Assembly: GCA_045646965.1 (NCBI GenBank)
Contig: JAZRLR010000025.1
Span: 50,074 to 114,073, forward strand
DNA from: HGM04593 sp045646965
GTDB lineage: Bacteria > Bacteroidota > Bacteroidia > Bacteroidales > Bacteroidaceae
Direction of reading: 5' to 3'
DNA length: 64,000 bases
The position numbers and the translations under genes are program-made. How positions within the stretch are numbered: position 1 is the stretch's first letter; the number at the start of each line of letters is the position of its first letter. The notes beneath the pieces were generated by a model. It was not told the origin of the DNA and ran no database searches. It saw nothing but the letters and a program-made list of their open reading frames with translations. Positions 61,200-64,000 of this stretch are shown piece after piece.

Positions 61200-62630
61200 T
61201 TATCTTCTCTTGTCGGTGCCGGCGTAGCTGCGCACGCAACGGAAACCTATATATGAACGTGACTCGTTCTGATACTCGTAGTTGCGGGTGGCTCCCTGTA
61301 TGTAGCGCACGGCGTCTTTCCACGAACCTCCGCGCACGGTCTTTTTCTTCATATTGTAGGGGTCCTCGAGGGCGGCTCTGTACTGCAGGTCGGGGTTCAT
61401 ATCGCTCATTTGCAGAACACCTGCCTCGGTATACACGGTCGATGTCCACTCGGCTACGTTTCCTGCCATATCGAAGAGGCCGTTTGAGTTGGCCGAGAAG
61501 ATTCCGCAACGCGATGTGATGAGGCTGCCGTCCTTTGTGTAGTTACCCTCGTCGGGTTTGTAGTTGGCATAGTAGCAGCCCTTGTCGCTCTTTGTGTCGC
61601 CGCTCTCCCAGGGATATTTGGCTCCCTCCTTGCCGCGTGCCGCGAACTCCCACTCTATCTCCGAGGGCAGACGGTAGCGCTGCACCCATTTGGCTTGCGA
61701 GCCAAGGCCGCGCAACAGGAAATCGGTGCGCCACGCGCAGAAGGCGTTGGCCTGCTCCCAGCTCACTCCCACAACGGGGTAGTTGTCGTAATTGGGGTGG
61801 CTGAAATAGAGGTTGAGATATACCTCGTTGTTTGCGTTGGGGAAGTCGTTCACCCAGCAGGTGGTGTCGGGGTATATATTTACAATGTATGTGTTGAGGA
61901 AGTCGTAGGGGCTCGAGAGGGGGCGTGTAATTGTCTCGCGCACAATCATACCCTCGTCGTCGATGTAGGCGGTGTCTTTTGAAATTATCACCTGTGCATC
62001 GAGGTCGGTGGGTATGTCGGTGTTGCGGTTACGCTCCGCGGGGTTCAGGCGGTTCTTGCGCAGAGCGGCCTGTGTGTGGTCGTAGATGCTGTAACGGTAG
62101 TTCATCTGCGAGGCGTCGAGCATCTTCTCGCCTGTGATGGGGTTTGTGATGTAGACGCTCTCTATGGCACGCTGCTCATCCTCGCCGGGACGCTGCCAAG
62201 GGATAGGCTTCTTCCAGTTGAGATAGGGCTCAATGGGCTCGCCATACTCGTCCTCGGTAATCTTGTACGACTCGTCGCCGCCGTATGCGGGGTCGGCAAG
62301 GCGCTCGCGTATGATGGAGTCGCGCACCCAGAATACAAACTGGCGGTATTTGGCGTTAGAGACCTCTGTCTCGTCCATCCAAAAGGCGTCTACCGAGATA
62401 TTCTTTGCGGGGGCACCTATTCCCCACAGAGAATCGGCCTCCTCTTCTCCCACTTTTATGGAGCCGCGCTCCACAAGCACCATACCATAGGGAGCAGGCT
62501 CGCTCACCGCGGTGCCGCCTACTCCGGTAACTTCTCCTCCGTTGGCGTTGCCATAGCTGCGAGGGCTCAGGCACGATGCCGTAACAAGTGCCAAAAGAAT
62601 TGTTTGCAGAAAAATTATCTTTTTCATCAT
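61200..62630 (-). CDS. gldK: Type IX secretion/gliding lipoprotein GldK (PorK)
   Basis: Outer-membrane-linked lipoprotein that forms the periplasmic ring with GldN. The 476-residue protein has a lipoprotein signal peptide (LQTILLALVTASC, lipidated Cys near residue 20) and a formylglycine-generating/sulfatase-modifying enzyme fold. Seen are PVVGVSWEQANAFCAWRTDF, RLPSEIEWEFAARG, GLFDMAGNVAEWT, TVRGGSWKD and RSYIGFRCVRS. In this family the fold is structural and not taken to be catalytic. The start overlaps the porP stop by four bases (ATGA), and gldL follows after 36 bp. Confidence 0.94.
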   Translation of the reverse strand: MMKKIIFLQTILLALVTASCLSPRSYGNANGGEVTGVGGTAVSEPAPYGMVLVERGSIKVGEEEADSLWGIGAPAKNISVDAFWMDETEVSNAKYRQFVFWVRDSIIRERLADPAYGGDESYKITEDEYGEPIEPYLNWKKPIPWQRPGEDEQRAIESVYITNPITGEKMLDASQMNYRYSIYDHTQAALRKNRLNPAERNRNTDIPTDLDAQVIISKDTAYIDDEGMIVRETITRPLSSPYDFLNTYIVNIYPDTTCWVNDFPNANNEVYLNLYFSHPNYDNYPVVGVSWEQANAFCAWRTDFLLRGLGSQAKWVQRYRLPSEIEWEFAARGKEGAKYPWESGDTKSDKGCYYANYKPDEGNYTKDGSLITSRCGIFSANSNGLFDMAGNVAEWTSTVYTEAGVLQMSDMNPDLQYRAALEDPYNMKKKTVRGGSWKDAVRYIQGATRNYEYQNESRSYIGFRCVRSYAGTDKRR

Positions 62631-63568
62631 TTTAAAATTCTTATACTGTTATGTCTGTTCTTCCCTTTTTTAAATATATCCAAGTTCATAGCGTAGCCTA
62701 TGAAAATATCGTGGTTTCCGTTCTTTGCGCCCACCCCCGAAGTGAAAATCTCGTAGGCGTAGCTCACTGTGAAATCCATAAACCCAATGCCTAAAAACAA
62801 CGCTACAGATGTCTGTGGGCTGTATGTGAAGCCTGCAAAGTAGTCCTTTTCGTTGTAGCTGTATGTGCCTTTTGCGGTAAAGTCGGCACGCCACGACACG
62901 AGGTCGGTCATCAGTTGCATATAGGGCTGTATGTTAATTAACGTATTTTTTATCGGTATATTGCCTCCTGCTGTAAAATTAAAATAAGGGTCTACCTGAA
63001 ACTCGTTTTTTTCGCCAAGGAGAATGAGCGGTGCGTTCAGGTGGAGCCCCGATAGGCCTGCATAAAAATTCTTGTGCTGAAAGAGCACGCCCAGGCCGAA
63101 ATCGAACTTGTTTCCGTCGGCGTTGCCCGAGGGGAAGGCGGGGTCGTTGCTGTCGCCGCCAAACTGTATGTCTTTGCTGTCGAACTGCGCGTTTAGTATT
63201 CCAAGTTGTGCTCCCACGGCCATCCGTCCGCCGCACATCTTGAATGCGTAGGCGTAGTTCAGATATATGTGTTGGTTTACAAAGAGTCCTACCTGGTCGT
63301 TGAGTGCGCCCACGCCCAGCGAGTGGTCTCCGCTCACAAAGGGAATGGGGGCATCTACGTTTAGAAGCATACTCTTGGGGTTATTGTCGAAGCCGCTCAT
63401 CTGGTTGCTATATGCACCATAGGCCCACATACGTCCCGTTGCGCCGGCACCTGCGGGGTTGTAGAAGTTGAGCATATTCCAGTAGTGCGTAAAATGCACG
63501 TCGTATTGTGCGCGCACTTCTGCGCACGCAATAACTATAAGTATCAGGAATATAAGCGGTTTTTTCAT
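62627..63568 (-). CDS. porP: PorP/SprF family type IX secretion outer membrane protein
   Basis: A 313-residue outer-membrane barrel of the PorP/SprF family, which anchors or completes the secretion ring or delivers particular cargo. It has a signal peptide (IFLILIVIACAEVRAQ, cleavage near residue 20), then YDVHFTHYWNMLNFYNPAGAGATGRMW, the usual family start. FGLGVLFQHKNFYAGLSGLHLN and IFIGYAMNLDIFKKG come later, near the end. It is first in the operon porP-gldK-gldL-gldM-gldN, the same order as porPKLMN of Porphyromonas. A 7-bp hairpin (63579-63600) lies directly before the start. Confidence 0.92.
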   Translation of the reverse strand: MKKPLIFLILIVIACAEVRAQYDVHFTHYWNMLNFYNPAGAGATGRMWAYGAYSNQMSGFDNNPKSMLLNVDAPIPFVSGDHSLGVGALNDQVGLFVNQHIYLNYAYAFKMCGGRMAVGAQLGILNAQFDSKDIQFGGDSNDPAFPSGNADGNKFDFGLGVLFQHKNFYAGLSGLHLNAPLILLGEKNEFQVDPYFNFTAGGNIPIKNTLINIQPYMQLMTDLVSWRADFTAKGTYSYNEKDYFAGFTYSPQTSVALFLGIGFMDFTVSYAYEIFTSGVGAKNGNHDIFIGYAMNLDIFKKGKNRHNSIRILK

Positions 63569-63578
63569 CTCCTTTTTT

Positions 63579-63600
63579 TAACGGGATTTTGTACCCGTTA
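63579..63600 (-). promoter_or_regulatory. Hairpin in the leader of the T9SS operon
   Basis: TAACGGG and CCCGTTA form a 7-bp stem with an 8-nt loop. On the minus strand it is followed by A7-GGAG directly against the ATG of porP. A run of A, not T, follows, so it is not a terminator; it could protect the mRNA 5' end or affect ribosome access. A -7-like GAAATTTG lies further up (63643-63636). Confidence 0.4.
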
Positions 63601-63744
63601 GTATATCATTTGGCTCTGTGTGGGCCTTTTCCTTGCAAATTTCGTAATTTTTTGTGAATTTTTTTATAATTCGTCGCAATATTCCTGCTTTGTGGTTGTT
63701 ACAGTTCAGTTTTTTTGCGCGGCAGGGGCGTTTGCCGATGCGGG

Positions 63745-63779
63745 TAAAAAAACGACGTGCCCTTTTGCAGAGCACGTCG
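63745..63779 (-). terminator. Intrinsic terminator after the T9SS cargo gene
   Basis: CGACGTGC (63753-63760) pairs with GCACGTCG (63772-63779); on the minus strand T7 follows (complement of 63746-63752). It lies 26 bp after the stop of the partial gene at the window edge. Confidence 0.88.
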
Positions 63780-63804
63780 CGCGATATTATAGAAACCTGT
63801 CTGT

Positions 63805-64000
63805 TTAGAAAATAACTTTCTTGCCGTTTACAATGTAGATACCTTTTGTGGGGTTCTCTACACGCTGGCCGTTGAGGTTGTAGATGGCCTCGTCGCTTGC
63901 TGTGGTTGTGATGCTCTCCACAGCTGTGATGCCGCCGAAATTGAATGTGTAGCGGTTGCTCAACTGCACGTCGGGGGCATTTACCGTGGTGTCGAAGATG
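63805..64000 (-). CDS. C-terminal end of a probable type IX secretion cargo protein (5' partial)
   Basis: Only the last 64 codons are in the window. They read as a linker, then YNLNGQRV...KGIYIVNGKKVIF, the typical C-terminal sorting domain (type A) with the N-x-x-G-Q-x-V turn, the KG(I/L)YI strand and a short last strand ending in a hydrophobic residue. Such domains direct export across the outer membrane by the type IX system and are then removed. The secreted part, and so the function, lies to the right of the window. It is next to, and on the same strand as, the T9SS core operon, with its own terminator between them. Confidence 0.8.
   Translation of the reverse strand, partial: IFDTTVNAPDVQLSNRYTFNFGGITAVESITTTASDEAIYNLNGQRVENPTKGIYIVNGKKVIF

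Noticed and set aside
1..64000. CRISPR arrays, insertion sequences, prophage genes, tRNA and rRNA genes.
   Set aside because: No regularly spaced direct repeats, transposase or integrase motifs, tRNA T-loop/anticodon patterns or rRNA stretches were noticed by eye. A tRNAscan or Infernal run would settle small RNA genes.

Overview
This window looks like ordinary core chromosome of an anaerobic member of the Bacteroidales, most likely a Prevotellaceae-like or related gut/oral lineage; I cannot fix the genus from sequence alone. Four things point there. The promoters carry the Bacteroidetes -7 box TAnnTTTG, and most starts have A/T-rich leaders instead of Shine-Dalgarno sites. There is a three-gene fumarate reductase/succinate dehydrogenase with a cytochrome b subunit. 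There is a complete type IX secretion/gliding core (porP-gldK-gldL-gldM-gldN plus gldH). Lipoproteins, the signal peptidase and the DUF2723 protein are of Bacteroidetes type. I see no insertion sequence, prophage, CRISPR array, rRNA or tRNA.

Layout. 1-1.8 kb: mnmG (minus strand, 3' end outside). 2-5.5 kb: frd/sdhCAB. 5.7-8.8 kb: proC-proB-proA, a complete glutamate-to-proline operon. 8.9-11.7 kb (minus): dapB-lepB-wbqC-like operon, with an acyltransferase upstream. 13.2-23.9 kb: metG followed by a close-packed set of surface-glycan genes (flippase, two glycosyltransferases, a YfhO-type and an ArnT-like membrane protein) with a PepP-type aminopeptidase among them. 24-27 kb: a cobalamin riboswitch in front of the class III ribonucleotide reductase genes nrdD-nrdG. 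27-29 kb (minus): a PAP2-type membrane enzyme and an NAD-dependent reductase/epimerase. 29.1-31.7 kb: a small unknown protein and RNase R. 31.8-35 kb: an OmpR-type response regulator/histidine kinase pair and two exported PepSY-like proteins. 35.2-38.9 kb: metF-holB-ricT-gldH. 38.9-46.1 kb (minus): purH-mreB-mreC-mreD-mrdA-rodA, the wall-elongation operon. 46.3-50 kb: nadB, a PBP4-type carboxypeptidase and queG. 50-54.4 kb: polysaccharide deacetylase and a DUF2723 membrane protein. 54.5-57.5 kb: priA and a small beta-barrel protein. 57.7-63.6 kb (minus): the T9SS operon. 63.8-64 kb: the C-terminal end of a probable T9SS cargo.

The strongest new observation is regulatory. A 21-bp element (18/21 identical) occurs upstream of the two-component operon (31762-31782) and upstream of the first PepSY-like gene (33868-33888). 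In both places it lies exactly 12 bp (end of site to TTTG) from the -7 TTTG. It contains TTTCA half-sites repeated with an 11-bp period, as expected for an OmpR/PhoB-family dimer. The simplest reading is a closed regulon in which the response regulator activates its own operon and two periplasmic or lipid-anchored PepSY-like proteins. Other points worth a look are the B12 riboswitch controlling an anaerobic reductase, the near-leaderless small protein with a faint GIY-YIG-like pattern, the reductase/PAP2 pair as sphingolipid candidates, and gldH overlapping both neighbours by 44 bp each.
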